Shown: positions 36,095 to 45,907, counted from the first letter of the stretch. The stretch is 64,000 nt of DNA from Thiodubiliella sp900128405 (GCA_963682085.1 OY821614.1:1612001-1676000), one strand, 5' to 3'. The notes: generated by a model from the letters alone, not told the origin. A program made the numbers and translations.

Positions 36095-37321
36095 TTATTT
36101 CCCCGTTACTCTTTTAGGCACTTCCTTGGTTTTTCCAATAGAAGTAAACCATGGCATTAAGATAAAGAAGCCAAAATAGGTTATAGTGAAAACCCGTGCT
36201 AACAAGGCATTTGTTGGCGTTACTGGCTGCATACCTAAGTAGCCTAAGTAAATAAAACTAACCACAAAGATACCCAAGGCATATTTATACGGTGCTGAGC
36301 GATATCTAATTGATTTCACTTTAGAGCGGTCTAACCACGGTAGAGCCAATAGGATTAATAGCGCTGCAAACATACCAACAACCCCTGGGAATTGCGATCC
36401 AAACATTGGTGGAATTGCTCTTAATACTGAGTAGAAAGGCGTTAAGTACCAAAGTGGTGCAATGTGTTCGGGGGTTTTTAATGGGTTGGCTTCAATGAAA
36501 TTGGCATGCTCTAAGAAATAACCGTTCATTGCTGGTGCGAAAAACACCACAGCAGAGAAAAGCATTAAAAATACTACCACACCAACAATGTCTTTAACGC
36601 TGTAGTATGGGTGGAATGGAATACCATCTTTTGGAATGCCATTTTTGTCTTTATTCTTTTTAATTTCAACACCGTCTGGGTTGTTTGAACCAACTGTGTG
36701 TAATGCTACAATGTGCAAAAACACTAACACAACCAAGATAAGTGGCAATGCAATCACATGTAATGAAAAGAAACGATTTAGTGCTGGGTCGCCTACAGCG
36801 TAGTCGCCTAAAATCCACTCTAATAAGTCGGGACCAATAAGCGGCACAGAGCCAAATAGTGAGATAATTACTTGTGCACCCCAGTAAGACATTTGACCCC
36901 ATGGTAAGACATAGCCCATAAATGCCTCAGCCATTAATGCAATGTATAAAATCATACCCAAAATCCAAATCAACTCTCGTGGCGACTTGTATGAGCCGTA
37001 AAGTAAGCCACGATACATATGCAGATAAATAACAATAAAGAATGCCGATGCACCTGTTGAATGTAGATAGCGAATTAGCCAGCCCCAATTTACATCACGC
37101 ATAATATATTCAACCGAAGCAAAGGCTTTTAACTCATCGGGTTTAAAGTGCATAGTTAAAAAGATGCCAGTTACGATTTGCATTACCAAAACCAACATGG
37201 CTAATGAGCCAAAGAAATACCAAAAATTAAAGTTTCTTGGTGTGTAATATTCTGCTAAATGCTCGTTCCAAACTTTAGTTAGTGGAAACCTTTGATCAAT
37301 CCAGTTTTTATTATTGTCCAT
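36095..37321 (-). CDS. petB: cytochrome b of the bc1 complex
   Basis: A 408-residue protein with eight predicted membrane helices and two heme pairs. Seen: the first His set in WLIRYLHSTGASAFFIVIYLHMYRG (in part), the GYVLPWGQMSYWGAQVI quinol-site segment, the second His pair, and the PEHIAPLWYLTPFYSVLRAIP segment (in part) with PEW replaced by APLW-type spelling. Full length; the final 60 residues carry extra helices. Middle gene of petABC. Confidence 0.97.
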   Translation of the reverse strand: MDNNKNWIDQRFPLTKVWNEHLAEYYTPRNFNFWYFFGSLAMLVLVMQIVTGIFLTMHFKPDELKAFASVEYIMRDVNWGWLIRYLHSTGASAFFIVIYLHMYRGLLYGSYKSPRELIWILGMILYIALMAEAFMGYVLPWGQMSYWGAQVIISLFGSVPLIGPDLLEWILGDYAVGDPALNRFFSLHVIALPLILVVLVFLHIVALHTVGSNNPDGVEIKKNKDKNGIPKDGIPFHPYYSVKDIVGVVVFLMLFSAVVFFAPAMNGYFLEHANFIEANPLKTPEHIAPLWYLTPFYSVLRAIPPMFGSQFPGVVGMFAALLILLALPWLDRSKVKSIRYRSAPYKYALGIFVVSFIYLGYLGMQPVTPTNALLARVFTITYFGFFILMPWFTSIGKTKEVPKRVTGK

Positions 37322-37331
37322 TTATTTGCTC

Positions 37332-37928
37332 CTATGCTTTTGGGTCAACGCCAATTTGAATTAACGAATCAGATACAAAATGATAAGGCGGGATTACCAA
37401 ATTAGTCGGTGCTGGAGCACCTGCGTAAACACGACCTGCTAAGTCAAACTTAGAGCCATGACATGGGCAATAAAAACCTCCTTTCCAAGTATCACCACCG
37501 AGGTCGGCTGCACCAAGTTCGGGACGGTGAGTTGGTGAACAACCAAGGTGGGTGCAAACACCAACAATTACTGCGATATCAGGGTTAATTGAACGATAAA
37601 GGTTTTTGGCGTATTCTGGCTGTTGAGAGGTTTCTGAACTGCTTGGGTCGGTTAATACGCTATTTAATGTGCTTAAATTTGAAATAGTGGTTTTGTCGCG
37701 TTTAAAAATCCAAACAGGTTTTTTACGCCACAATACACGAACCAACTGCCCTTCTTCAAGTTTGCTGATATCAACCTCAACGGGTGCACCAGCAGCTTTT
37801 GCTCTAGCAGATGGGTTCCAAGTAGATAAAAATGGCCATGCCACAAAGCCAACACCAACTACACCAACCACGCTTGTGGCTTGGGTTAGAAAGCGTCTTT
37901 TCTTAAGGTCTATTGTTTGTTCTGACAT
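37332..37928 (-). CDS. petA: Rieske iron-sulfur subunit of the bc1 complex
   Basis: A 198-residue protein. Seen: a twin-arginine-like N-terminus (KKRRFLTQATSVVGVVGVGF) that also forms the anchor, and the [2Fe-2S] ligand boxes CTHLGC and CPCHGS. The SPTHRPE and GGDTWKGGFY segments between are the normal proteobacterial insertion. It takes electrons from ubiquinol and moves them to cytochrome c1. First gene of leftward petABC. Confidence 0.97.
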   Translation of the reverse strand: MSEQTIDLKKRRFLTQATSVVGVVGVGFVAWPFLSTWNPSARAKAAGAPVEVDISKLEEGQLVRVLWRKKPVWIFKRDKTTISNLSTLNSVLTDPSSSETSQQPEYAKNLYRSINPDIAVIVGVCTHLGCSPTHRPELGAADLGGDTWKGGFYCPCHGSKFDLAGRVYAGAPAPTNLVIPPYHFVSDSLIQIGVDPKA

Positions 37929-38025
37929 AAGATTACTATTTCCTTTATGAATGAATGTTGTTTTATTTTTTAAAATAAAAACCCAACAATTATAATGTAT
38001 ATTAGTTCTAAATAATATAAATATT

Positions 38026-38328
38026 TTAATATTCCTTTAGACTAATTTTAACAATCACTTTTTCTATTGTCGTAAGCGATGCCATTTGTTTGAGTGCGTT
38101 TAGCAAAACATCAGGTTGTTTTTGCACACGGAAAGCCAGCGCTTGATTGTTGGTAACAAAGGTGGCAGTATTGTCGTTAATAGCACACAAGGACAGCGAC
38201 TTAAAAGTTTCTGGCAAGTGCTCTGAAAGTTGCTGATTCAACGCATTCAACGCTCTAGCCTGTGCAAACATTTGCCCTAACGCACCTTGCGGAGTAAAGC
38301 CTGCTAAATTTGTTATTTTTTTAGACAT
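38026..38328 (-). CDS. DciA-like protein (DUF721)
   Basis: A 100-residue basic protein. The pattern ALNALNQQLSEHLPETFKSL, then a beta strand (LCAINDNTATFVTNNQALAF), then a helical end (QPDVLLNALKQM) fits the DUF721/DciA family, which loads or helps the replicative helicase in bacteria without DnaC. In gammaproteobacteria this gene commonly lies beside secA, as here, divergently transcribed. The weak motif set keeps the call moderate. Confidence 0.7.
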   Translation of the reverse strand: MSKKITNLAGFTPQGALGQMFAQARALNALNQQLSEHLPETFKSLSLCAINDNTATFVTNNQALAFRVQKQPDVLLNALKQMASLTTIEKVIVKISLKEY

Positions 38329-38438
38329 TTATACCTTAAAAATCAAAAAAAAGTGCCAATGCATTAAAGAAGGGTGCGTATCATAACATCTGCGAGTAAA
38401 ATAAGACCACTTTTAAAACTATATTTTAATAAACATTC

Positions 38439-41132
38439 ATGAGTATTATAAATAAAATAGCAGCCAAAATTGTTGGCTCTCGTAACGATCGACTGGTAAA
38501 AAAACTTACTAAAACAGTTGAGAGTGTTAATGCATTTGAGCCTGTATTGCAAGCGCTAGATGACAAAACGCTCAGTGCCAAAACACAAGAATTCAAACAA
38601 AAACTTGAAGGCCAAGCGCATTTAGATTCTTTATTGCCAGAGGCATTTGCAGTTGTTCGTGAGGCGAGCGTTAGAGTTTTAGAACTCAGGCATCACGATG
38701 TGCAAATGATTGGTGGCATGGTATTACACAATGGCAATATTGCAGAAATGGGCACAGGCGAGGGTAAAACTTTAGTGGCAACACTTCCTGCTTATTTAAA
38801 CGCATTGACTGGCAAAGGGGTTCATGTTGTTACTGTGAATGATTATTTGGCAATGCGTGATGCCCAATGGATGGGTAAAGTGTTTAAATTTTTAGGCTTG
38901 AGCGTTGGCGTTGTTACTTCAAATATGCCACCAGAAAACAAAAAAGATGCTTACAATTGTGATATTGTTTATGCTACTAATAATGAGTTAGGCTTTGATT
39001 ATTTAAGAGACAATATGGCATTTTCTTCTGAGCAAAAAGTGCAGAACGAGCTTAACTTTGCTATTATTGATGAGGTTGACTCTATTTTGATTGATGAGGC
39101 GAGAACGCCGCTCATTATTTCTGGGCCAGCAGATGATTATGCTGAAATTTATCATGCAATTAATCAAATGATTCCAAGTTTTACTGAGCAAATTGAAACT
39201 GGCGAAGGTAAAGAAGTGGTGGTTAAAGAGGTTGGCGATTACACAATTGATGAGAAAAATAAGCAAGTATTCTTAACCGACGATGGACACAATAAAGCAG
39301 AAGACCTGTTAATCAGCACTGGCGTTTTGCCAGAAGGTGCAAGTTTGTATGATGCCAGTAATATTTTGCTGATGCAGCATATTAATTCAGCATTGCGTGC
39401 CCATATGCTGTTTCACAAAGACGACCATTATATTGTTGATAGTGATGAAATCGTTATTGTTGATGAATTTACAGGCAGAACTATGTCGGGGCGTCGTTGG
39501 TCCGAGGGTTTGCATCAGGCGATTGAGGCCAAAGAAGGTGTGAGTGTTAAAAGGGAAAATCAAACACTGGCATCCATTACTTTTCAAAATTATTTTAGAC
39601 TTTATAGCAAACTCTCAGGTATGACTGGCACAGCAGATACCGAAGCCGTTGAATTTCAAGCAATTTATAGTTTAGAAACCGTGGTTATTCCACCGAACAA
39701 GTCTTCTGCACGAGACGATATGTCTGACCAAATTTATTTAACTTTGGATGAAAAATTAGAGGCCATCGCTACAAATGTAGAAAACTGCCAAAAGACAGGG
39801 CAACCTGTTTTAGTAGGCACCAGTAGCATTGAAAACTCTGAGAAAATTTCAAAATTACTCACCAGTAAAAAAATTAAACACGAAGTTTTGAACGCTAAAC
39901 AGCATGAGCGTGAAGCGCAAATTGTTGCGAACGCAGGCAGTGTTGGTGCAGTGACTATTGCCACCAATATGGCAGGGCGTGGCACAGATATTGTGCTTGG
40001 TGGCAAGTTAGAAGGAGAAACAACAGACAAGGAAAAAGCCGATTGGCAGGTGCAACACGACAAGGTTATTAAGGCAGGCGGATTGCATATTGTTGGCACT
40101 GAGCGTAATGAGTCACGCCGTGTAGACAATCAATTACGCGGGCGTTCAGGTCGCCAAGGTGATGTTGGCTCAACCCGTTTTTATCTGTCGTTAGAAGATG
40201 ATTTAATGCGTATTTTTGCCAGTGAAAAAATGGCAATGATGATGCAGCGACTGGGCATGGAAAAAGGGGAGGCGATTGAGCATAAAATGGTCAATCGTGC
40301 AGTTGAAAATGCACAGAAAAAAGTTGAAGGTATGAGTTATGATGCCCGTAAACACCTTTTAGAGTATGACGATGTATCCAATGACCAACGCAAAATTGTT
40401 TATGGGTTGCGTGATGATTTAATGAGCGTTGATGATGTGCAGGATAGGTTTACCGCCATGCGTAAAGTCGTTGTTAATAACTTATTTAGTAATTATATTT
40501 CAACTGAACAAGCCGAAGAAGATTGGGATGTTGAAGGCTTATACCATGCCTTAAAATCAGACTATGCTGCCGATTTTCCTTTACAAGAATGGCTAGATGA
40601 AGGGCTAGATGTGGATGAATTGGTGTCAAGAATTGACCAAGGTTTGGTGCAAATTTTTGAATACAAAGAAAAGGTTGTTGGCAGTGAACAGATGCGTGGT
40701 TTTGAAAAAGCGGTGATGTTGCAAACCTTGGATCACTTCTGGAAGGAACATTTAGCAGCAATGGATTACTTGCGTCAAAGTATCAGTTTGCGTGGTTATG
40801 CACAAAAAAACCCAACTCAAGAATACAAGCGCGAATCTTTCACCATGTTTACAACGCTACTAGACACAATCGACACTGAAATTGTTAAAGCACTTTCAAG
40901 CGTAGCCCTAAATGCAGAAAGTAGTGCTGATGATATTGAACAACAAAATAATGAAGAAGCATTAGCAACGCACAACACCCTTTTAGAAGAACACACCCAG
41001 CCTGAAGAGGCAACCATACACAGCGAAACCAACGACAATATACAAACTTATCAGCGTATTGGCGAAAAAGTAGGACGCAATGACCCCTGCCCTTGTGGCT
41101 CTGGCAAGAAATACAAAAACTGCCATGGCTAG
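38439..41132 (+). CDS. secA: preprotein translocase ATPase SecA
   Basis: An 897-residue motor of the Sec pathway. Seen: Walker A in AEMGTGEGKTLVATLPAYL, the DEVDSILIDEARTPLIISGP motif, GRTMSGRRWSEGLHQAIEAK (in part), the second helicase half with TNMAGRGTDIVLGG and QLRGRSGRQGD, and a C-terminal Zn-binding CPCGSGKKYKNCHG that contacts SecB and lipids. Full length. The stop overlaps the start of anmK by 8 bases. Confidence 0.98.
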   Translation: MSIINKIAAKIVGSRNDRLVKKLTKTVESVNAFEPVLQALDDKTLSAKTQEFKQKLEGQAHLDSLLPEAFAVVREASVRVLELRHHDVQMIGGMVLHNGNIAEMGTGEGKTLVATLPAYLNALTGKGVHVVTVNDYLAMRDAQWMGKVFKFLGLSVGVVTSNMPPENKKDAYNCDIVYATNNELGFDYLRDNMAFSSEQKVQNELNFAIIDEVDSILIDEARTPLIISGPADDYAEIYHAINQMIPSFTEQIETGEGKEVVVKEVGDYTIDEKNKQVFLTDDGHNKAEDLLISTGVLPEGASLYDASNILLMQHINSALRAHMLFHKDDHYIVDSDEIVIVDEFTGRTMSGRRWSEGLHQAIEAKEGVSVKRENQTLASITFQNYFRLYSKLSGMTGTADTEAVEFQAIYSLETVVIPPNKSSARDDMSDQIYLTLDEKLEAIATNVENCQKTGQPVLVGTSSIENSEKISKLLTSKKIKHEVLNAKQHEREAQIVANAGSVGAVTIATNMAGRGTDIVLGGKLEGETTDKEKADWQVQHDKVIKAGGLHIVGTERNESRRVDNQLRGRSGRQGDVGSTRFYLSLEDDLMRIFASEKMAMMMQRLGMEKGEAIEHKMVNRAVENAQKKVEGMSYDARKHLLEYDDVSNDQRKIVYGLRDDLMSVDDVQDRFTAMRKVVVNNLFSNYISTEQAEEDWDVEGLYHALKSDYAADFPLQEWLDEGLDVDELVSRIDQGLVQIFEYKEKVVGSEQMRGFEKAVMLQTLDHFWKEHLAAMDYLRQSISLRGYAQKNPTQEYKRESFTMFTTLLDTIDTEIVKALSSVALNAESSADDIEQQNNEEALATHNTLLEEHTQPEEATIHSETNDNIQTYQRIGEKVGRNDPCPCGSGKKYKNCHG

Positions 41133-42210
41133 TCCTCCCAATTACTATATTGGACTTATGTCAGGCACCAGCATGGATGGCGTTGATGGTGCTATAGTTG
41201 ATGAACTGGGTAGAAAAATATTAGCCCAATCGTATTTGCCTTATCCCGATAAGTTAAAGCAAAGCTTGTTAAAACTTACCCAAGATTCAACAACTTCATT
41301 AGCAAACCTAGCTAAGATTGATATTGAAGTGGCACGCTGTTTTGCCGATGTGACAAATACATTGTTACAACAATTAGCACTTAAAACGGAAAGCATTAAA
41401 GCAATTGGCTCACACGGACAAACTATTTTTCATCAAGGGGGTATTTATTCGATGCAAATTGGACACGGTGCTTTGATTGCTGAGCAAACGGGCATTACCA
41501 CGGTGGCTGATTTTCGTATGCAAGATGTGGCTGCTGGTGGACAAGGTGCACCCCTTACGCCACTCTATCATCAGCATTTGTTAGATGGAAAAGAGGGTGT
41601 TGTTATTAATTTAGGCGGCATTGCTAATACTACCATTGTCAAAAACAACCAAGTTATTGGGTTTGACACAGGCCCTGCTAATACATTATTAGACAATTGG
41701 ATAAAACGACATAAAAACTTAGATTATGACCGAGATGGGCTTTGGTCACGCACTGGCTTGGTGGATAAAACTTTATTAAAGACAATGCTTGCTGATGACT
41801 ATTTCCAGCAACCATCCCCCAAAAGCACCGGCCCAGAATACTTTAATTTAAACTGGTTGGCACATTATTTAAGTGGCAATGAGTCGCCTGAAGATGTGCA
41901 AAGAACACTGATAGAATTAACTGTAATGAGCGTTTCTGCAAGCATTCCCACAGGTGCAGATGTATATTTGTGTGGCGGTGGCACACACAATTTGTTTTTA
42001 CTTGAACGCTTGTCTCATCAAAATCCCAATAGCAAAGTAACACTAACCAATGATTTAGGCGTATCTGCGGACTATGTAGAAGCTGCCGCCTTTGGTTTTT
42101 TTGCTCAAAAAACCTTAGCAGGCTTATCATCAAACCTGCCATCGGTAACAGGTGCTTGTGGCACACGCATTTTAGGTGGTATTTATCAGCACACAGGCAA
42201 AGGATGTTAA
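41125..42210 (+). CDS. anmK: anhydro-N-acetylmuramic acid kinase
   Basis: A 361-residue kinase of murein recycling that makes MurNAc-6-phosphate. The start is the ATG at 41125, overlapping the secA stop; an upstream in-frame ATG at 41080 would add 15 residues inside the conserved secA tail. Seen: YYIGLMSGTSMDGVDGAIVD, GSHGQTIFHQ, GQGAPLTPLYH, GFDTGPANTLLDNW, and LCGGGTHN. With ampD at 12.4 kb it indicates an active recycling path. Confidence 0.94.
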   Translation: MASPPNYYIGLMSGTSMDGVDGAIVDELGRKILAQSYLPYPDKLKQSLLKLTQDSTTSLANLAKIDIEVARCFADVTNTLLQQLALKTESIKAIGSHGQTIFHQGGIYSMQIGHGALIAEQTGITTVADFRMQDVAAGGQGAPLTPLYHQHLLDGKEGVVINLGGIANTTIVKNNQVIGFDTGPANTLLDNWIKRHKNLDYDRDGLWSRTGLVDKTLLKTMLADDYFQQPSPKSTGPEYFNLNWLAHYLSGNESPEDVQRTLIELTVMSVSASIPTGADVYLCGGGTHNLFLLERLSHQNPNSKVTLTNDLGVSADYVEAAAFGFFAQKTLAGLSSNLPSVTGACGTRILGGIYQHTGKGC

Positions 42211-42214
42211 AAAA

Positions 42215-42289
42215 ATGAAACAGGGTTAAGCAAAGTTTGAAAAAGCAAAAGAAGACAAAGCCTTTTGGCAAATTATGGAAATTGTCTAA
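42215..42289 (+). pseudogene. possible short gene remnant after anmK
   Basis: An ATG with a stop after four codons, followed in the same frame by AKFEKAKEDKAFWQIMEIV and another stop. The amphipathic segment looks protein-like but the frame is broken. No family recognised. Confidence 0.2.
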
Positions 42290-42406
42290 CTCTAAAAATT
42301 AGATATATTTTAGACATTTATTTATTAAAAATATAATTAAAACAATGATTTAAAAGAATGTCTAAGAAGAAAAATAAATTTAATTACACAGGTTTTAAGT
42401 AAAAAG

Positions 42407-43453
42407 ATGCAAAAAAATACAACTCAAATTACTCTTATTAAACCAGATGATTGGCATCTACATGTACGCTCAGGTGCAGCGTTAAAATCAATTATTGGCA
42501 TGACAGCGGCGCAAATGGGCAGAGCGATTATTATGCCTAATTTAAACCCACCTGTGGTTAACGCCGCTCAGGCACACGCTTATCGGCAGGAAATTTTATC
42601 TGCTTTGCCAAAAGACAACGAATTTAATCCACTGATGGTTTTATATTTAACCGACAACACTACACCTAAAGACATTCAAGAAGCACTTGATAACAAGGTT
42701 GTAGCAGCTAAGCTATATCCCGCAGGGGCAACGACTAATTCAGACAGCGGTGTGACCAATATTGCTAAACTCTATCCAACGCTGGAGTGTATGCAAAAAC
42801 TCGGTATGCCACTTTTAGTACACGGCGAAGTAACACGAAACGATGTGGATATTTTTGACCGTGAAGCCGTATTTATTGATGAGGTGTTAAGTCAAGTAGT
42901 GTATGACTTCCCTGAATTAAAAATTGTGTTTGAACACATTACCACCAAAGATGCCGTTGATTTTGTCCTAGCAAGCCATAACAAAATCGCTGCAACCATT
43001 ACCCCTCATCATCTTTTAGCCAACAGAAACGATATGCTGGTAGGTGGCATCAAGCCCCATTATTTTTGTTTACCCATTTTAAAGCGTAAAAATCCACATC
43101 AATTAGCACTCTTGGCTGCTGCAACCAGCGGTAATGCTAAATTTTTCTTGGGCACAGACTCCGCCCCCCACGCCAAAACTGACAAAGAATCCACCTGTGG
43201 CTGTGCTGGCATTTTTACCGCACATTGTGCCATTGAACTTTATGCCACAGTTTTTGAATGCCAAAACGCACTAGATAAGTTAGAAGGCTTTGCCTCAAAA
43301 TTCGGTGCAGATTTTTATAACCTACCTCACAACACACAAGTCATTACACTCAAAAAACAAGATTGGGTCATACCCGCAAACTACCCTTTTGCAAACAGCA
43401 CCATTGTGCCATTTATGGCAACCAAAACCCTTAACTGGAAGATTGCAGACTAA
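42407..43453 (+). CDS. pyrC: dihydroorotase
   Basis: A 348-residue class II dihydroorotase that closes the ring of carbamoyl-aspartate in pyrimidine synthesis. Seen: metal-binding HLHVRSG in PDDWHLHVRSGAAL, NLNPPVVN, the carbamylated Lys in AAKLYPAGATTNSD, LVHGEVT, and FFLGTDSAPHAKTDKES. Full length, like the E. coli enzyme (348). Single gene, rightward. Confidence 0.97.
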   Translation: MQKNTTQITLIKPDDWHLHVRSGAALKSIIGMTAAQMGRAIIMPNLNPPVVNAAQAHAYRQEILSALPKDNEFNPLMVLYLTDNTTPKDIQEALDNKVVAAKLYPAGATTNSDSGVTNIAKLYPTLECMQKLGMPLLVHGEVTRNDVDIFDREAVFIDEVLSQVVYDFPELKIVFEHITTKDAVDFVLASHNKIAATITPHHLLANRNDMLVGGIKPHYFCLPILKRKNPHQLALLAAATSGNAKFFLGTDSAPHAKTDKESTCGCAGIFTAHCAIELYATVFECQNALDKLEGFASKFGADFYNLPHNTQVITLKKQDWVIPANYPFANSTIVPFMATKTLNWKIAD

Positions 43454-43460
43454 CCAATAA

Positions 43461-43706
43461 ATGAGAAGCAGAATTTTAGACATAAAAATAACAACCTTAA
43501 GGCGTTTTAGCGGTATTAATGCTTATAGCGCGGCAAAAAAGACCAGAGTTACTAAGCCTTATAATAGCGCTCTTTATGTTGTTGCCTTGTCTCTTAATCC
43601 TCAGAATTATCAATCTGATGGAAGTGCATTTATTCCTTATCACTTTCAAAGGGATGCAATTGCAAATAAATTGTATAAGGCGTTTGATTTAGAAGATGGT
43701 TTTTAA
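43461..43706 (+). CDS. small hypothetical protein
   Basis: An 81-residue frame starting 7 bases past the pyrC stop. The composition is protein-like (basic start, then NSALYVVALSLNPQNY and YHFQRDAIANKLYKAFDLED), but no family is recognised. The following 34-codon frame (43696-43800) overlaps its end and could be a frameshifted continuation, so the gene may already be broken. It may be a decaying neighbour of pyrC. Confidence 0.4.
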   Translation: MRSRILDIKITTLRRFSGINAYSAAKKTRVTKPYNSALYVVALSLNPQNYQSDGSAFIPYHFQRDAIANKLYKAFDLEDGF

Positions 43707-44116
43707 TTTAAAAATTGCAGAAGATGTTGCAGGATATCAAAAGACATTGAGCCTATTTTATCTAAATGAGAATTGTAATGGCAAAATTGGCACTTACTAG
43801 TGCGACACTTTTATTTGCCATTACTTAGAAAAAATAAAGTATAATAGTCATTAAACTAACAACCTAAGATTTTTATTGTGAATACATTTAGTCGCCTTAT
43901 CATTAACTAGCCTAGCTAAGCAAGTTCTGAAGAAGAGCAACAAGTGCCGAATAAGAGAAGCCATTGTTAACGACCAAAGCGTGGCTTTTGAAATACAAGC
44001 AAAAATAGAGGGCGATTAGAAAGTGATGAATGATTGGATTTAATGACTATGCATATAAATAGAGTATACAATAAGAGCCTTAGGACAAAGCCCCTAAACT
44101 CACTATAACCTTCCCT
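43707..44116. other. decayed region between pyrC and the secreted-protein family
   Basis: Over 400 bases without an intact gene. Short protein-like pieces are seen in different frames: a 34-codon frame ending at 43800; MAKLALTSATLLFAIT and a stop near 43780-43830, like a signal peptide; and REAIVNDQSVAFEIQAKIEGD and a stop near 43950-44020. The stops and frame changes suggest one or two genes in an advanced state of decay. Confidence 0.4.
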
Positions 44117-44146
44117 AGCCCCTTAGATTGGGGTTTTGGGCGTTAA
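44117..44146 (+). promoter_or_regulatory. shared palindromic leader, copy 1
   Basis: AGCCCCTTAGATTGGGGTTTTGGGCG. A CCCC/GGGG stem with an AT loop and a T run, 14-43 bases upstream of the ATG at 44160. Near-identical copies precede the two other family genes, at 45849 and 48579. Confidence 0.6.
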
Positions 44147-44159
44147 TGTTGAAAAAAGT

Positions 44160-44435
44160 ATGAAAAATAAATATAAAAAAATAGTATTGATGGCGGTGGG
44201 ACTGGTGGTCTCGGTGGCAAGTAGTGCAGAACTTCCGCCGTGGCGTGTTGATATGACAAGCGTAAAGGCGGAGTATATTAGTGATACGGTGGCTAAAATA
44301 ACGGTAGGCCTTGGAGAGAACATAAACTGGTACAGTGAGGGGTACAATGGCCAAATGTTTGCGCGTATAAAAAATCATGGAATCAAGCGTAACGGTGTTA
44401 TAGGGTTTGAAGATGGAAACTGGATCTTGCTATGA
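44160..44435 (+). pseudogene. N-terminal part of secreted repeat protein, paralogue 1 (frameshifted)
   Basis: The 91 codons from the ATG at 44160 start with MKNKYKKIVLMAVGLVV, a signal peptide like that of the two paralogues, then SVKAEYISDTVAKITVGLGENINW. This aligns with the paralogue-2 segment KVTSRYTSDTTFEIYIRADENMNF. The frame ends at a TGA (44433-44435), while the same protein continues in the next frame from 44432. A one-base indel near here has split the gene, or a programmed shift joins the two frames. The overlap ATGA would also allow translational coupling. Confidence 0.65.
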
Positions 44436-45823
44436 CTATTGGAGAATTAAATACAGATGCCAAAGTAAGGCTGAATTTGGATGACTTAAAATCTTATGCA
44501 ACCTATTGGATAAGGTCTTTTCGGGTTAACTGGTATGGGTGGGGGACTACTCCGCATGAAGTGCATTTACAATATACGGATGCCACAAGAGCAGATATTA
44601 TTACCTATTTAGCTTCAATGGAGGCACAGGAGGTAGTTCGTTGGCAGAAGGAGTTAGATAAAATAAAGGTGCTCAAATTAATTGTTGATAATGCTTTAGC
44701 TGAGGCTGTTGTCGCTGTTGGCATTAATTATTTTCAAATTAAAGAGGCGACTTTAAAACGGCATAACGCTGCTTTTCTAACTGAATTAACAGAACAGGGA
44801 TGGCAAAATCAACTAACTGTGGTAACAAGTTTCCTAACAATAGCAAATAACAAACGAGAAAATACAACATTCGCTATGAATAATAATAGTTTATATTCTA
44901 AATTAGCATTAATAGAAGCATCAAAACATGCCAATACGGCATTATTCACAGAAATACAGACGCTTGAGGCATACAAAAGAACGGACACAGATAGTGCTAC
45001 AGTTGATAATTTTAACCAGCAATATCAGACACTGCACACGGCAACCAATACGCTTATGGCAAGTTATGAAGAGAAGAAACGCATAGAGGACGAAGCGGCG
45101 GTAATAAAGGAAGCAGCCTTAACAGGGCATTGGAAATTCCCGATAATAAAGGGATTAACCTATGCAACTGCAACATACTCGGGTGTTACTGATGAAAGTG
45201 GGGCGTTTAAGTGCCAACTTGGGGAAATTGTTGATTTTTCAATTGAAAGCCTAGCCTTAACCAGTGTACCTTGCACGGAAATCTTAGGCATAAAGTCTAC
45301 CAACAGCGTAGCGATAGCCAACACAAGCGGCGGAAACTTTAAAGACTGGCAGAATGAGCCAGACAAGCAAATGGCTATCACTAAGGTTCTTTTTGGTTTA
45401 TTTGGTGAGAGCATAAAGAATGCGTTTAACCAAGAGGACGAGAGCTTAAAGATTATAACTGTTGACCTTACAGATGAACAGAAAGCTAACACTGTAGGCG
45501 AGTCTTTAGAAGTTAATGATCTAAGCCTACTAGTGCAGAGTATTTTAGGCACTACTGAAGCGGCTGTATTGCCGACAACGGAGCAGGTTGACAATATGAT
45601 TGTATCGGGTTGGCAAGTAAGTAAGGTGTTTGATACTGATACTGACAACGGTGGTAACAATGATACTGGCAATGTTAGCGACACTAGTGCAAGCAAGAAA
45701 AGCAGTGGAGGTGGCTGTGTTTGCAATCCTAATGCAAAGGGTAGGGCTGATATAGGTTTTATCTTGTTAATGGTATTGAGTGTTTATTATTTCATTAAAA
45801 GGAAGCGGTTAGCCACAATTTAA
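44432..45823 (+). CDS. secreted repeat protein, paralogue 1, C-terminal part with sorting tail
   Basis: A 463-residue frame with no signal peptide of its own; it continues the frame that starts at 44160. Seen: a short beta-rich start, one ~100-residue helical repeat from WQNQLTVVTSFLTIAN (about 127) to YEEKKRIEDEA, then LTGHWKFPIIKGL and the shared C-terminal domain. The end is KKSSGGGC, a Asp-containing helix (ADIGFILLMVLSVYYF) and IKRKR. This Gly-Gly-Cys / helix / basic tail is like known C-terminal sorting signals cut by intramembrane proteases (JDVT-CTERM or GlyGly-CTERM). If the upstream break is real the product would lack export. Function unknown. Confidence 0.75.
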   Translation: MTIGELNTDAKVRLNLDDLKSYATYWIRSFRVNWYGWGTTPHEVHLQYTDATRADIITYLASMEAQEVVRWQKELDKIKVLKLIVDNALAEAVVAVGINYFQIKEATLKRHNAAFLTELTEQGWQNQLTVVTSFLTIANNKRENTTFAMNNNSLYSKLALIEASKHANTALFTEIQTLEAYKRTDTDSATVDNFNQQYQTLHTATNTLMASYEEKKRIEDEAAVIKEAALTGHWKFPIIKGLTYATATYSGVTDESGAFKCQLGEIVDFSIESLALTSVPCTEILGIKSTNSVAIANTSGGNFKDWQNEPDKQMAITKVLFGLFGESIKNAFNQEDESLKIITVDLTDEQKANTVGESLEVNDLSLLVQSILGTTEAAVLPTTEQVDNMIVSGWQVSKVFDTDTDNGGNNDTGNVSDTSASKKSSGGGCVCNPNAKGRADIGFILLMVLSVYYFIKRKRLATI

Positions 45824-45848
45824 TGTAAAATCGCTAGTTCAACCATGA

Positions 45849-45878
45849 AGCCCCTTAATTGGGGTTTTGGGGTGTCAA
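45849..45878 (+). promoter_or_regulatory. shared palindromic leader, copy 2
   Basis: AGCCCCTTAATTGGGGTTTT followed by GGGGTGTCAAT. Same element as at 44117 and 48579. It is 26 bases behind the paralogue-1 stop and 30-59 bases before the paralogue-2 ATG, so it could end the first gene's transcript or control the second. Confidence 0.6.
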
Positions 45879-45907
45879 TTTTTGGCATAATTATAATGGA
45901 TAAATAT

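Noticed and set aside
41080..41125. Upstream ATG for anmK at 41080
   Set aside because: It would place 15 extra residues inside the Zn-binding tail of secA; the ATG at 41125 overlaps the secA stop and gives the family-typical start.
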